Shown piece after piece: positions 22,441 to 33,819 of a stretch of 64,000 nt of DNA (positions are counted from its first letter, which is position 1; the number at the start of each line of letters is the position of its first letter). The notes beneath the pieces are model-generated. The model was given only the letters and a program-made list of their open reading frames with translations, did not search any database and had not been told where the DNA came from. The translations under genes and the position numbers were made by a program. This DNA is from Akebia trifoliata (taxonomy: Eukaryota; Streptophyta; Magnoliopsida; Ranunculales; Lardizabalaceae), in contig CM030715.1 of NCBI GenBank assembly GCA_017979445.1, positions 34,407,756 to 34,471,755 on the forward strand. The letters run 5' to 3'.

Positions 22441-23154
22441 ATCATCCCAGGTGCCTATAAATATACCCCCTTGCATTTTGTTCTCTTTAACAAAGAGAAG
22501 ACCTTATTTTAGAAAAATCCCTTTTATGAATAACAGTTACCATCTAGGAACCTTTTTTGTTTCTCATAAATTAATAAAATGACATTACCCAAAATATCTT
22601 TGAACAAAACCATTACCCTCAAGAAACAAAAGATGGAGATTTTATATCACCAAACCCAACAAATTTTGGAGCAATGATATAAAATTTGTATGAGAATAAG
22701 ATGACTTGGGTGAGTCATCACGGTCTCAAAGACTAATGTGTAAGATAGTCTACACGTGAATTGTCCATCACATTGACTCGTTCTAGACTTCTCGTAAAAT
22801 GACTTGAATGAGTCGAGTCCGTGACAATGTAGGTAGACTAGATAAGTTATCAGTTTTTAAAAATTATGGGTTGAAGATTATAAATTTTGAGAGAAAATCA
22901 AAGGAATTTTTAGTTAGAAGTTGCATTTGAGAGGGCACTCAGGTCATTTAACATTAGTTCATGAGAGAAGACTGAGATCAAGGGGTATGTCATTAATGAG
23001 CTTGAAAATGCAGGAGTTATCTCAAATATTACCTAACGTGTTGAGGGGTATCTCTAAATCACCACAATTTAAAACATAGAAATGTGTGCATGGCAAACCG
23101 TAGTGACCATCTTTCTGTCGTGATGCCATTGGATTTTTCTTGAGCAGAAAGCAA

Positions 23155-23161
23155 ATATAAA
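23155..23161 (+). promoter_or_regulatory. TATA-like box of the TIC32-like gene
   Basis: ATATAAA, 71-77 bp upstream of the start codon at 23232, is a plausible TATA element. No other promoter motif stood out. Confidence 0.45.
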
Positions 23162-23231
23162 CGGAGGGTCTCTGAGAAGGAATCTTGTCGTCTCTTTGGG
23201 AAATATTTAGCTTTTTTCTTTGGGGTAAAAA

Positions 23232-26200
23232 ATGTGGATTTTTGGTAGGAAAGGCCCTTCTGGGTTCTCAGCTTGTTCTACAGCAGAGGAAGTTACACAA
23301 GGAATTGATGGAACTGGTCTCACTGCCATCGTTACAGGTATAAAATATGATCTAGGTTTTCTTTTTTATTCTCTTTTACTGTGATTTTAGTTAAATTGGG
23401 TGCATGAACACTTGAATAAATGGGTTTTTTTAAAGAAATGAAAAAACATGTTGTTTGGTGAAGAAACATGTGTTGTTTGATGTGGGTCTTGCACGAATTT
23501 CAGTTTAATATTGTTGGGGTTAATTTTTTAATGGAAAGACCACAAAGGATCGATATGAATAAGGGGGTTGTTGTTTGATGGATGTGTTGTTAGGATTTAG
23601 TCTCTATAAGATTTGTAGAAGATTAAAAAAAAAAAAAAAAAAGTTCTTTTGGAGCATTGGAATGTGTGGATGTGTTTTTGCTATTGTTTCCCGACAATTC
23701 AAGGGAGTTTACACTCTGGATTAAGGCTTTCATTCCACCCGGGATGTTAGGCATAAGGCTTTAATGATCGAGATGAGGGTGTTTTGTTGTCTGTTGATTT
23801 CATGAAAAGTTGTCTCATTTATAGCTAAAGAATTGGGGGCTTCATGGTTAGGGATTTTGCTCGACCATGTTTGGTTGGCACCCTCAGATACTAAATTAAA
23901 GGATATGCAATGTTGGATCAGAGTCAAAACCTTGTTAAGTTCCCAAGCTTAACCTGTAAAGAAGCATGATGGATTGTTTGGATCATCTAGGTGTAGTAGG
24001 TTTGACATGGCTCTGTATAAACTTGATTGGAGGAACATGATATTTTTCTGCCGACCACAAAATTTTCGGATAAGGTTTCGATGATAATGATGATGTAGTA
24101 GTCGCAGGATTATGGTGATGGTTATGGTGAGATCCTATTTGGAATTACTTGGTTATAAAGCAACAACTCTTTCGGGTGGTCTTTAAGTCTAAGGCTTGTG
24201 ATCAGGGCTGGCTCGATATAAGTTGAGGCCTAAGGCGAAACCTCAAAACGAGGCCTTTTTGATTTTCAATATATTAATATAAATAATACTAATAATTTAT
24301 GTAAATAATAAAAAATAGTTAAAATTTATTTTTCTCGCTTTTTAAGATGCAAAATTACTAATTAAAAACCTTTTAAGGTGTAGGAACTAGGAAGGTTGAG
24401 GATCTAAACAGATGTGGAAAGGATTAACTAAAAAAATTATGGAGTTTTGATTTTTGAAGATTCTATAAAATTTTATAGAATTTTTAGTTTTTTTAGAAGA
24501 CTTCAACTTGGATTTTTTCGAAGATCTAAAGAGTTTATTATTTGTTGGGAAGCAACCCTTTCTAATCTCATAATCTATTTTTTAGTTATTTATTTTTGAA
24601 ATCCTCCCAATTCCAACGTGTGCGGGTTTATTAAAAGATTTTTGGGAAGAAATTTCCAATTTATGGAAATTTTCAAGGTTTATTAAAAAAATATTTAAAA
24701 AAAATCTCCTCTGTTTGAATATTAAAAAAAAGGATTTGTTTGTGGAGGAATTTTCACCGTGTTAACCTTAACAAATTTTTTTGGGGGCCTTCTGTCGTCA
24801 TGAGGCCTTAGGCCATGGCCTAAGTGGCCTTATGCTTGAGCCGGCCCTGCTTGTGATTTGGGAAACTTGTTTTTCCTCATTATCACCTTCCTCTGTTTTG
24901 TTCAAAGAGATGGATATGAGGTCATCATGGTTGATATGAGGCCATTTTGAAATACATTTCTCTTCTGCCTTTCCTTCGATGCAGTATTTGCATTTTCTGA
25001 TGATAAAGTGTTCTCATTTTCAAAAGGAAAAAAAAGAGAGGCCAAAATGAGAATTTTCTTGTTACTTCTGTAGTTACTGGTCAGGACTTTCTCCACCCCA
25101 GCAAACCCACCAGGAAAAAAATGTTTATTTGGACATCAATTGTTACTTCATGTCTAACTTTTTGGCATATGGTGAATATGTTTCTGATTTTGATACTGTG
25201 AGTACTGTGATAGTCACAAGTGGATATATAACATGAATTATTTACTTCGTTTTGGTTAATATTGTTATAGAGTGCATGGAAGATCTAAAAATAACTTGTA
25301 TCAAGAAGCATTTCGTATTTGCTCTTTTGACATTTTTTTTAATGATTGTTTTCATTGTAATTGTAGGAGCATCAAGTGGTATTGGCACTGAGACAACTCG
25401 TGTTCTTGCATTACATGGAGTCCACGTGGTTATGGCAGTTAGAAATGTGGTTGCTGGTAGGGATGTAAAAGAAGCTATAGTCAAGGAAATTCCCAATGCG
25501 AAAGTTGATCTCATGGAGTTAGATCTCAGCTCAATAGCATCTGTAAAGAAATTTTCATTGGAATTCATTTCCTTGGGTCTTCCACTGAACTTCCTCATGT
25601 AAGAAAATCGAAGAATAGGAGCAATTATGATTGCTGGCTGTCACACAATTTTTTTATGTGGATTTTCTGCTGCATTGATTTGGTTATTTTATTTTAAATA
25701 GCTTGATGAACAAAGGGTATCTCTGTTCTTCTTTGTTTGAAGTAACAATGCAGGAGTCATGGCTCCCCCCTTCATGCTTTCTCAAGACAACATGGAGATC
25801 CAGTTTGCAACAAACCATATAGGTATGCCACGTATTTGTTGTATCATGTCAATCGTAGAAGATTTGAGTGAAAGAAAAGTGTTCATGGTCAGTAGTAGCT
25901 TTTTGATGTCCTGAATTGCTTTAAACTTTAACCATCAACAACCAACACAAGTTTCAAACTTTTGAAGATTCAATTATACTTCTCCTTCATGTTTTGATTA
26001 GTGTTCCATATTTCGAAATGCTAGAATTCTGAGGTGGTTCCTTTGCAATATTGATCAATTTAGTTTTCAAGGCATTATGATTACAGTAGCTGCCTTATGT
26101 GTTGCCAATGAAGCACAATATTTTATTTGAAACCGTACACAAATGAGTGTATTTAATCTATTTGCAAGCCAATGTTATCGAATTTTTTTTCCCATTTATA

Positions 26201-29200
26201 TGTTGTGTGTAGATTAAAAGCCGTGTATACCATATATTTTCTTCTATTGAAATACTTGAGTGAGGCTAGTCAAATTGTGCCTTTTTCTCAGATGACTTCA
26301 ATGTTGAGTGCAAGGATTGATGAAGAGAGATGATTTTCTTTTTGCAGGTCATTTTATTTTGACAAATCTTTTGTTGGAGACCATGAAAAACACAGCAGAA
26401 CAAAGTAACATAGAAGGAAGAATCGTCAATGTCTCTTCAGAAGGTCACCGACTTTCATACCGTGAAGGAATTCGTTTTGATAAAATCAATGATGAATCAG
26501 GGTAACACCACTCCAATACCATTTACTTTACGCTACTCCCAACCTTGGAGATGGTGGATAACATTTGTTATTAGTCAATGACCTCAGCACTAAGCAGTTC
26601 TTGCTTTCTTGTCATTATCATGTAGGATTCTTTTGTTTGGGGAAGTTTCTTCAAAATGGAAAAATTGGATGTCTTAATTTGTCTTTGCACTTGATAACAT
26701 GCAGGTACAGCACCTTAGGTGCATATGGTCAGTCGAAACTGGCTAATATATTACATGCTAATGAGCTTTCAAGACGCCTAAAGGTATTCCCTTTATTCAG
26801 GAATATTAGTCAAGAAAGGAGTTGGTGAATGATATTCTTTGTTGTACTCTTTTGATGTGAAATATTTTTTTTGATGATTGTTTGCATTCTGTTTGGTTTT
26901 CTGAAATTTCTTTGTAAGCAACAAACAAATCCCAATGCTTTTGTGTGTCAAACATTTTATTTTTTATTTGTAAACCGGGAATTGGACTGAGAATAAATAA
27001 TAAACAGGAGTTATTCACTGAAGCCCATGCCAAGGATTTTAGTATTCTCTGAGCCGGGTCTGATTTGTTATATCCAATAACATGGATGCCTTCATTACCG
27101 GGTTAACATCTTATTCCATTTGTCATCTTTTGGATGCCCCTCATTGTGAGGTTCCATTTTACATTCTTGTGGTAAAACTCTGAATATTTGGATGCTTCAT
27201 ATTCTGTTTTCAGTTTTCCCTCTTTTCACCATTTCCGTGTTTGACCATCTCTTATGTATCTCACAATTTGGTTTGGTTTCTCCTAGCATATATATTTGAA
27301 CATGTAAAGGGAAATGTATGTCACATTTTCCCAAATCTTCTTTTTTTTCTTCTTCTTCTGTCTATTTTTGAAATGGTCATGGTTGTATGCTTGTTTTCGT
27401 TTGCAAAGGTTCTCATACTACGTTGAGTTCGTCTTATATATCCCTGCTTAGGTTGTACACAATAGCTCTAGTTTTAACAGTCACATATGCCTTTTCTGCG
27501 TGCATCATTTAATCCAATTCTTTGATTTGCTAGCTCCTACTCCACAAATATCACTCCCTCTATTTCATGTAGTTATTTTATTGTCCTAGTCAGAACTGTC
27601 ATGGTTATGATGGTTTGTTCTCATTCATTGAACAGGAAGATGGGGTGAACATTACTGCTAATTCACTTCATCCAGGAGCTATTGCGACCAATCTTCTGCG
27701 GCATCATAGTTTCATTGATGGTATATCACTGAGCTATTTTTTTCCACTTTTAAAAAAATATATATATATTTATACTCATGGCATACACAGCATGGTTGTC
27801 AAAAGCTCGTCCTGAGGCATAGGCGTGGCTTAAGCAGCAAAAAAAAGTTCCAATTTCTTATATGTTGTAATAAAGGTCATGCAAAATGAAAAAGAAATAG
27901 AAAAACAGAAAACATAAATTCCAAATAAAAACGAGGATACATACATCATCAAACATCATTTGAGACTTTTTTTTTTGATAAGCATAATAAATTGAAAAGA
28001 GGGCAAACAAATTACAAGGAGGCTGAGAAAGCCTCACAAAGAGCAACAAAGAAAAGGAAAACTCCAGCATCAATGATTATATAAAGAGTTACATCTAAAA
28101 ACAAAGTCATCAAAAGTAATTCCCGCAAACTATATGTTCTGTTTTGACCAAAGGTATAAACAACCCAAGATCTTCAAGAAACCTACATGAAAGCTACTAA
28201 TCTTACATTAGAGACTGTTATTTTCCAAAAAAATTTCCAAAAAATGGAGAGAAGCCATAACAGTACGTACATCTTTCTTCCTGTCTGTCGGGCACAGCTG
28301 GTAGCGACGGGGGCTTAATTACCTTAGCCAATTTTTTTTTTTTTTTTTGGAGGGGGGTTGGGGTTAATATTTGACCCTTACAAAATAATTTAGACATACA
28401 CCTCCATATTTTGGTGAATGTTTGAGTTACCTGTTGTGTCCTAAAACTGATGGCATACCCGCCTAGACCATGGTCTTTTATGGGTGACTACCAAAATGCT
28501 TCTCTTTTAATTTCCGCATAGAAGTGGTGGCACCCAAGTGTCTCGATGGCCTAAGTGGGTGCTTTGCCTCCTAGGCACTGCTGTTGACAATCATGACAAT
28601 CATGGCATACATACATTAAAAACTGTGTTAGAATACACGTCAACATTTAACAGGACAATTAACACATTTTTCCTCTTCAAGTTAAACCTATATATATATA
28701 TGTATCCCGTTCATGTGGATGCTTCACCTGTTACACCTCACAATGCGTTCAAATGCTTTATATTTGCCAAGCATAGAGAACTTATCCTTGCTTCCCCCAG
28801 TTTCTTTATTCCATTCGAGAAAATTTTCCACTATTCAATTTCGTTAACTCGTAGAATTTTCTTTTATTTTGCATATTTGATTTGAATTGCTTGCCTGATC
28901 AAGTGGGGTTCCTTATTGATTCTCCGAGTCTTCCATTGGTTTGATGTAGGCATCGTTGGGTGGGTTGGCAAATACGTGATAAAAAATGTTCCACAGGTTT
29001 GGTTATATATTTTGATAGAACCAAATGTAATGGATTCTTATAGATATATAAATGTGTTTTTCCACAATTCTACGTCAATGAGTTGCTCATTTATTATTTC
29101 TTCTTTTACTGGACATGTTCGCAGGGGGCAGCAACGACATCTTATGTGGCACTACATCCACAGGTCAAGGGTGTAAGTGGTGAGTATTTTTCGGACAGTA

Positions 29201-29283
29201 ACATAGCAAAACCAAGTGCTCAAGCTAAAGATGAAGAGCTGGCAAAGAAGTTATGGGATTTCAGCATGAATTTTATGAATTAA
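23232..29283 (+). CDS. Short-chain dehydrogenase/reductase, TIC32/retinol-dehydrogenase-like
   Basis: NADP(H)-dependent short-chain dehydrogenase of the plant TIC32-like group; pea and Arabidopsis TIC32 are chloroplast inner-envelope proteins linked to import regulation, but many close paralogues have unknown substrates. Eight exons join in frame: 23232-23337, 25367-25598, 25743-25822, 26348-26501, 26705-26783, 27636-27720, 28950-28996 and 29125-29283, giving 313 residues. The cofactor motif TGASSGIG starts at residue 35, NNAG is 114-117, the catalytic triad is Ser170 (NVSS), Tyr198 and Lys202 (YGQSK). The N terminus [14 protein letters not shown] and the tail [18 protein letters not shown] are characteristic of this group. 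There is no cleavable transit peptide, as in TIC32. The assignment to TIC32 itself rather than a paralogue is uncertain. Intron 1 (2.0 kb) carries a hAT element and intron 6 (1.2 kb) LINE-like DNA. Confidence 0.94.
24203..24849. mobile_element. Non-autonomous hAT element with 8-bp TSD
   Basis: 647 bp with terminal inverted repeats CAGGGCTGGCTCG... and, at the other end reversed, CAGGGCCGGCTCAAG..., then GAGGCCTAAGGC facing GCCTTAGGCC. It is flanked by perfect 8-bp target duplications CTTGTGAT (24195-24202 and 24850-24857), the hAT hallmark. The interior is AT-rich with no transposase. It lies in intron 1 of the TIC32-like gene. Confidence 0.95.
27965..28160 (-). mobile_element. LINE-like 3' end fragment
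   Basis: A T-run followed by GATAAGCATAATAAATTG and a purine-rich stretch (AAAGAGGGCAAACAAATTAC) is how 3' ends of plant L1 LINEs look when inserted in reverse. No reverse-transcriptase coding was recognised. Flanking sequence (27790-27835 and 28540-28600) shows a weak inverted relation (GGTTGTCAAAAGC facing GTTGACAATCATG), so the fragment may be nested in another element. Confidence 0.4.
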
Positions 29284-29849
29284 TTATGTCTACTCCAATA
29301 CGCAGAACTCTAAACACACATATGTTATTTACAGTATGGATGACAATAAATTCAGAATGTTTGCTATATTGAATTTGATGTTGCTATTATAGAGTTCGAT
29401 GCAGAATCCTGGAACTGTGGAGAACCAAAATAAAAAATAAAAAAAATACTAAAATGGTGAATTTATGTCGTCAAGTCTTAATGATTAGACATGAGTTCTT
29501 GAGCGAAAAAATTTTCACTCAGATAATCCAGGATCCACCAATCACTTGAGTCCATGGCATTCCTAATTTACAAAACTACCCTTGCTAGGCTCGACGTGGC
29601 ACACATTAGAGAGTATGTGAGCTTTGTGATGAAACAAATTTGTGACTGTAAAATCTCTCGTTAGGATTTTGTTAAGTAATTTTCTCAATATATTTTTTAT
29701 TACATGAAAAGTGACTTTCCATGGAATTTGAAATCCATGAAAAAAATAGTGGTGGAAAGTAAGTAGGGTTGGAAAATCAAAATTTTTGTTTGATTTTATT
29801 TGGATAAAATAATAGGAAAATTATATGAGGAAAAAGAGGGAGGGGAGGA

Positions 29850-30110
29850 TGTGGTGGTGGTGGTGGTGGTGGCGGTGGCGACGGTGGCGGTGGAGGTGAA
29901 GAAGAAGAGGAGAGAACATGGTGGTGGTGGTGATGGTGGCAGTGGTGACGGAGGTAAGTGAGGAAAAAGATGATGAAAAAGATGAGGGGAGAACATGGTA
30001 GTGGAGGTGGTGACGGAGGTGAGGGATGGAGAAGGAGAAGAAAAAGAGAAAGAAAGAAGGTGGTCGGAGATGGTGATGATGACGAGGTTAGTGTGATGAT
30101 GGTGATGGTA
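29850..30110. repeat. GGT/GGA-rich minisatellite
   Basis: (GGT)8 and related GGTGGC, GGTGAC, GAAGAAG words with two long copies of AGAGGAGAGAACATGGTGGT / GAGGGGAGAACATGGTAGT. It is G-rich on the plus strand with many GG doublets at short spacing. Both strands can be read as open frames (glycine/glutamate or proline/threonine), but this is a by-product of the repeat. Confidence 0.8.
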
Positions 30111-30552
30111 GTTGTAGAGAAGAAAAAGATATGGTGGAGAAGAATTGGGGATGGAAAATATGGGTGGATTTCACTTTCCCACCTATATGAGTGGAAAAAT
30201 GAAATTCATGTTTTGATGAACTTTTTAATTGAAATGAAAAATGTTTTTTTACTTTCATGTGCAATCAAACACTTGAAAAATGTCATTTTTTTCCACCTTA
30301 TTTTTCATGTACAATCAAACATACCCTTAAATTTGATTGAGATGTGTCTATATCACATAACACTCATGAGACAATCTCTACTTTAGCTATCAAGCTTTAT
30401 TTTATATGAGCAATTCAAATCTATCTATCCTTATATTTGACAAAATCAAAATTAAAAATAAAATAAAATATGGCTTTGGGATATTTCTTTGGCCATAACC
30501 ATAGGTCTCATGTGTGGTCAATATGCATGCAACAATTTAGGCCCTTCATGTC

Positions 30553-30978
30553 CGTGAGAGAGAGGGATGGGATGTGTGTGTGTGGTATATAAAGGGGGGA
30601 CCTTTCTTCAATAATGTTGACCTAAGCAAAAGAGTAAGAGTCAATAATAAATTGAAATTTTTTTTTTTTTTTTTCTTTCTGTTGTTGGCTAATTTTTCTT
30701 ATTTTAGTTGTGATTGGTGAAGGAAAAAAACTTTTAATAATGGAAAAATCCACAAATAATTATCGTGAGAGAGAGAGGGATGGGGTGTGTGTGTGTTTTA
30801 AGGGGGAGGAGGGGGACCTCAATAATGTTGACCTAAGCAAAAGAGAGAGTCAATAATAAATTAAAATTTTGTTAGTTCTTTTTTTTTTTTTGTGTGCTAA
30901 TTCTTCTTATTTTAGTCATGATTGGTGAAGGAAAAAAAATAAATTTAATGATGAAAAAATTCATAAATAATTATTAAA
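30553..30978. repeat. 211-bp tandem duplication
   Basis: Two copies, 30553-30763 and 30764-30978, share CGTGAGAGAGAGGGATGG, GGGGACCT...CAATAATGTTGACCTAAGC, AATAATAAATT and GTGATTGGTGAAGGAAAAAAA, in the same order. The first copy includes GTATATAAAGGGG, a TATA-like motif altered in the second. Confidence 0.85.
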
Positions 30979-32413
30979 ATTTTTAAAAATATCGAAATTG
31001 TTACATGCGTTGATAGAGCTATTACATATTGTTGACAAATCATTATCAAATTATTAACACTATGGGCTAGCTTTGTCAACACTTTTGAAATAAACAAAAA
31101 ATTTGTAATTATTAGAGAAATTTTTCTTTAATAATCTCAAATTTCAAGAGTAAGATAAATAATTGAAAAAAATAAATAAATTAAGCAGGACCGTAGGAAA
31201 AGAGGAAGAAGGTACCCCCTTGGGCTCCTATAACTGTGAATTCGCTTTTTGACTTTTAGTCATGACTCATGACCAAATCAGAATGAGTTTGAAAAGAGTC
31301 AAATCTGAGTCAGCCCAAGTTAGAATGAGTTTCGAATCACCTATAATATTTGAGTTGGCAACGGGTAATCAACTCCATCATCGGATAAATCTCAAAGAGT
31401 AAATTATGAAAATGGTACATGAAAAATAAAAAATAACCACAATGGTGCATACTCAAATTAATTACCAAACGGGTAAATTTTGAAATGAATAATAATTTTT
31501 TTGTAATTTTCGTATCTAGAAGTACCCTTTTTAGCTTTGTTATATACATATCATCCGTTTAAGTAAACAGATAGAAATATCTCTGTTTTTTCATCTAAAT
31601 TCTTCCATTGTGATGTTTTTCTTTTGATATTCAAAATATACAATGCTGCTAAAATAAAGTAAATCTTGAAATCAAATAACATCTCTGTGATATTTCTGTC
31701 TGTTTACCTCAATGGGGAATATGTGTATTGTTTTATTAAACAAAGTTAAAAAGGGCATTTTTATTACGAAAATTACTATTCATTTTAAATTTTACCATTT
31801 TAAAAAAATACTTTTTTTTTTAAATACCAAAATAGTAAATTATGATTTTGGTAATTATTTTGAATAATACCATTTTGATAATTTTTTTAATTTTCAATGC
31901 ATGTTTTGATAAATTACCCATCTACATTTTGTAAAGATAGTTTAAATATACCCCTTTTTGGAGTTTTGGTGAATATTTGAGATATTGATGACATACCACT
32001 TGACTATGATCTTCCTATATTAGACACTAGGAGAAAATGATGGAATCGTCTTCAACCACTTAGACTCCACGCGGAAACTCTAGTTTGAAATTTCATAATG
32101 GAGGATGTGAGCATTATGGATATCACCACTTTTTATGTTCAAGGCGTTTACACTCCAATTGTGTCTTCCAAAATGGGGATATATATATTTTGTTTGTTTC
32201 ATTGCAAGATGAAAATCCTATGCAAATTTGGAGCAAAAAAATAAAATGGAATGGTTCAATCTGTTTTCCATTTTAGAATTTGAAAAATAAAAATTTCAAA
32301 ATGGAAAAGGATTTGGAAGAGTGCATTGGAGACCTCTCTAGTGGATTCTACTCTCCAAAATGGTAGTTGAGGGGAAATGAAAGAGATTTTGAGAGTTGCT
32401 CTTACTAAAAATT

Positions 32414-32743
32414 CTTTGGATATGTTTGATTGCATGGAATTTTGTTTTTTTAAGAAATTTGAATTTCTTGGGAAAATGCATGAAGTGGGGAAATATGGGC
32501 ATCATGGAAAAATGGATTCCATCGTTTGATTGTACCTACGAAAAAGCCAGAAAAAGAGGAGAGAGAGAGAGAGAGAGAGTTGGGTTGGATAGATTGGATT
32601 TCATTTTTCCATGGTGCTAATCATGAGTGAATTTTTGGGTAAAACTAGAAAATCATTTTCCTAAAATACTCAAAAAATGAAAATTACAATTTTTCATAAA
32701 ATTTCAAATTCCCACACAATTTCCATGCATGATCAAATAGAGC
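32414..32743. mobile_element. MITE with GG(A/C)T(A/C)TRTTTGAT ends
   Basis: Left GGATATGTTTGATTGCATGG followed by AATTTTG; right end, reversed, GGCTCTATTTGATCATGCAT followed by GGAAATT. The interior holds a second inward copy of the motif (CATCGTTTGATTGTACCTAC) and a (GA)n run. A related end, GGGTATGTTTGATTGTACAT reversed, lies at about 30309-30328, beside the GGT minisatellite. Confidence 0.6.
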
Positions 32744-33819
32744 CTTAATTGATTGAAAATCAAATGGAAGTTCAAGGAATAAAATTTTTAGTCTTCGACT
32801 TCTTCAAATGATTGATCAAAATTATAAATAAAGAAAAATAAGATTGTTCTCTCAAGTTCTTTTGGGGAAGAAGAAATGGAGGCTCAAGACATTAAGTGTG
32901 TATTTGATAACACTTCTGAAGTTTGAATGGACGTAATCCACCTTTAAAATTTATACTTCAAAAGTTTTATTTCTATTTATTTTATTTCAGATTTCAGAAT
33001 CAAAATTCAAAAATTTTTAACCAGCAATGAGAAGACTTTGGATGAAACTTCTGAAGTCTAGAATTAAATCTCCAGGCTTCAAAAGTGTTACTAAACATAA
33101 CTTAACTTCTAATTGAATAAGAATAAACGAAGAAGGGATTGTAAAAACATAATTAATGGTTATTTAAATCTCATATAACTATTTAATTTAGAAGATTCAA
33201 ATTCTATAAATAGAATTTCTGAAACTTTATTTTTTTTACATTCATTTAGACAATTAAGATAACATAAAAAAATCAAATAATTACTCAAATCGTGCGAATA
33301 ATTAACAAGTTACAATCTTTCAACAAAACTCAATTTAAAAGATGATACACAAAGATAATGACGATGATGATGAAGATGGATGACATATAAGTATAAATTT
33401 TATTAATAAAGAAATAAAAATAAAGGAACACATTAATGGTGAATGAATTGAAACTGAACAAGAGCTGGATCTAAGTCTCTCATCAACCCTAATTGAATCT
33501 CATTATATAAAAATAGTACCAATCTCCCCTCTTTAATTTTTTTTTTTTTTTTTTTCAAACTTTTTTTTTTTAGTATAGAGCTGATTTCGATCAAGCTAAT
33601 GTGTGTCTCTGATTAGGGACCACTATCTGTACTTAGAAGGTGGGACCCACATCATTATTTAGGATATTCTCTTTGCTTTCCAGGAGGTACAGATGGCTGT
33701 CCCTTATTGGATCATTCTTACCTATATCGAATACGAATAATACAGCATCAAAACACCCTACCTTCGCATCTAAACAGCAATATCGTTTATATATATTCAC
33801 AATCCCCACTCCAAAACCC

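Larger units (their letters stand above)
20381..23150. other. Intergenic region PIP1 to TIC32-like, repeats only
   Basis: No gene recognised. It contains a 70-bp minisatellite split by an inserted element (20638-21960), a nested foldback element (21224-21560), a direct repeat with foldback character (22110-22440) and, from about 23000, the promoter of the TIC32-like gene. A weak copy of the shared-core foldback (GGTGTGCATATAACCGCAGA...) lies near 20478-20552. Confidence 0.6.
29284..33540. other. Intergenic region TIC32-like to CYP86A
   Basis: Includes the TIC32-like 3' UTR (to about 29420), a GGT-rich minisatellite (29850-30110), a 211-bp tandem duplication (30553-30978), AT-rich DNA, and a MITE (32414-32743). 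A T-rich run lies at 33536-33575 downstream of CYP86A. No gene recognised; the frames of 60-140 codons here are low-complexity. Confidence 0.6.

Noticed and set aside
29796..30386. Frames encoding Pro/Thr-rich or Gly/Glu/Lys-rich proteins
   Set aside because: They simply translate the GGT/GAA minisatellite; no start context or homologue.
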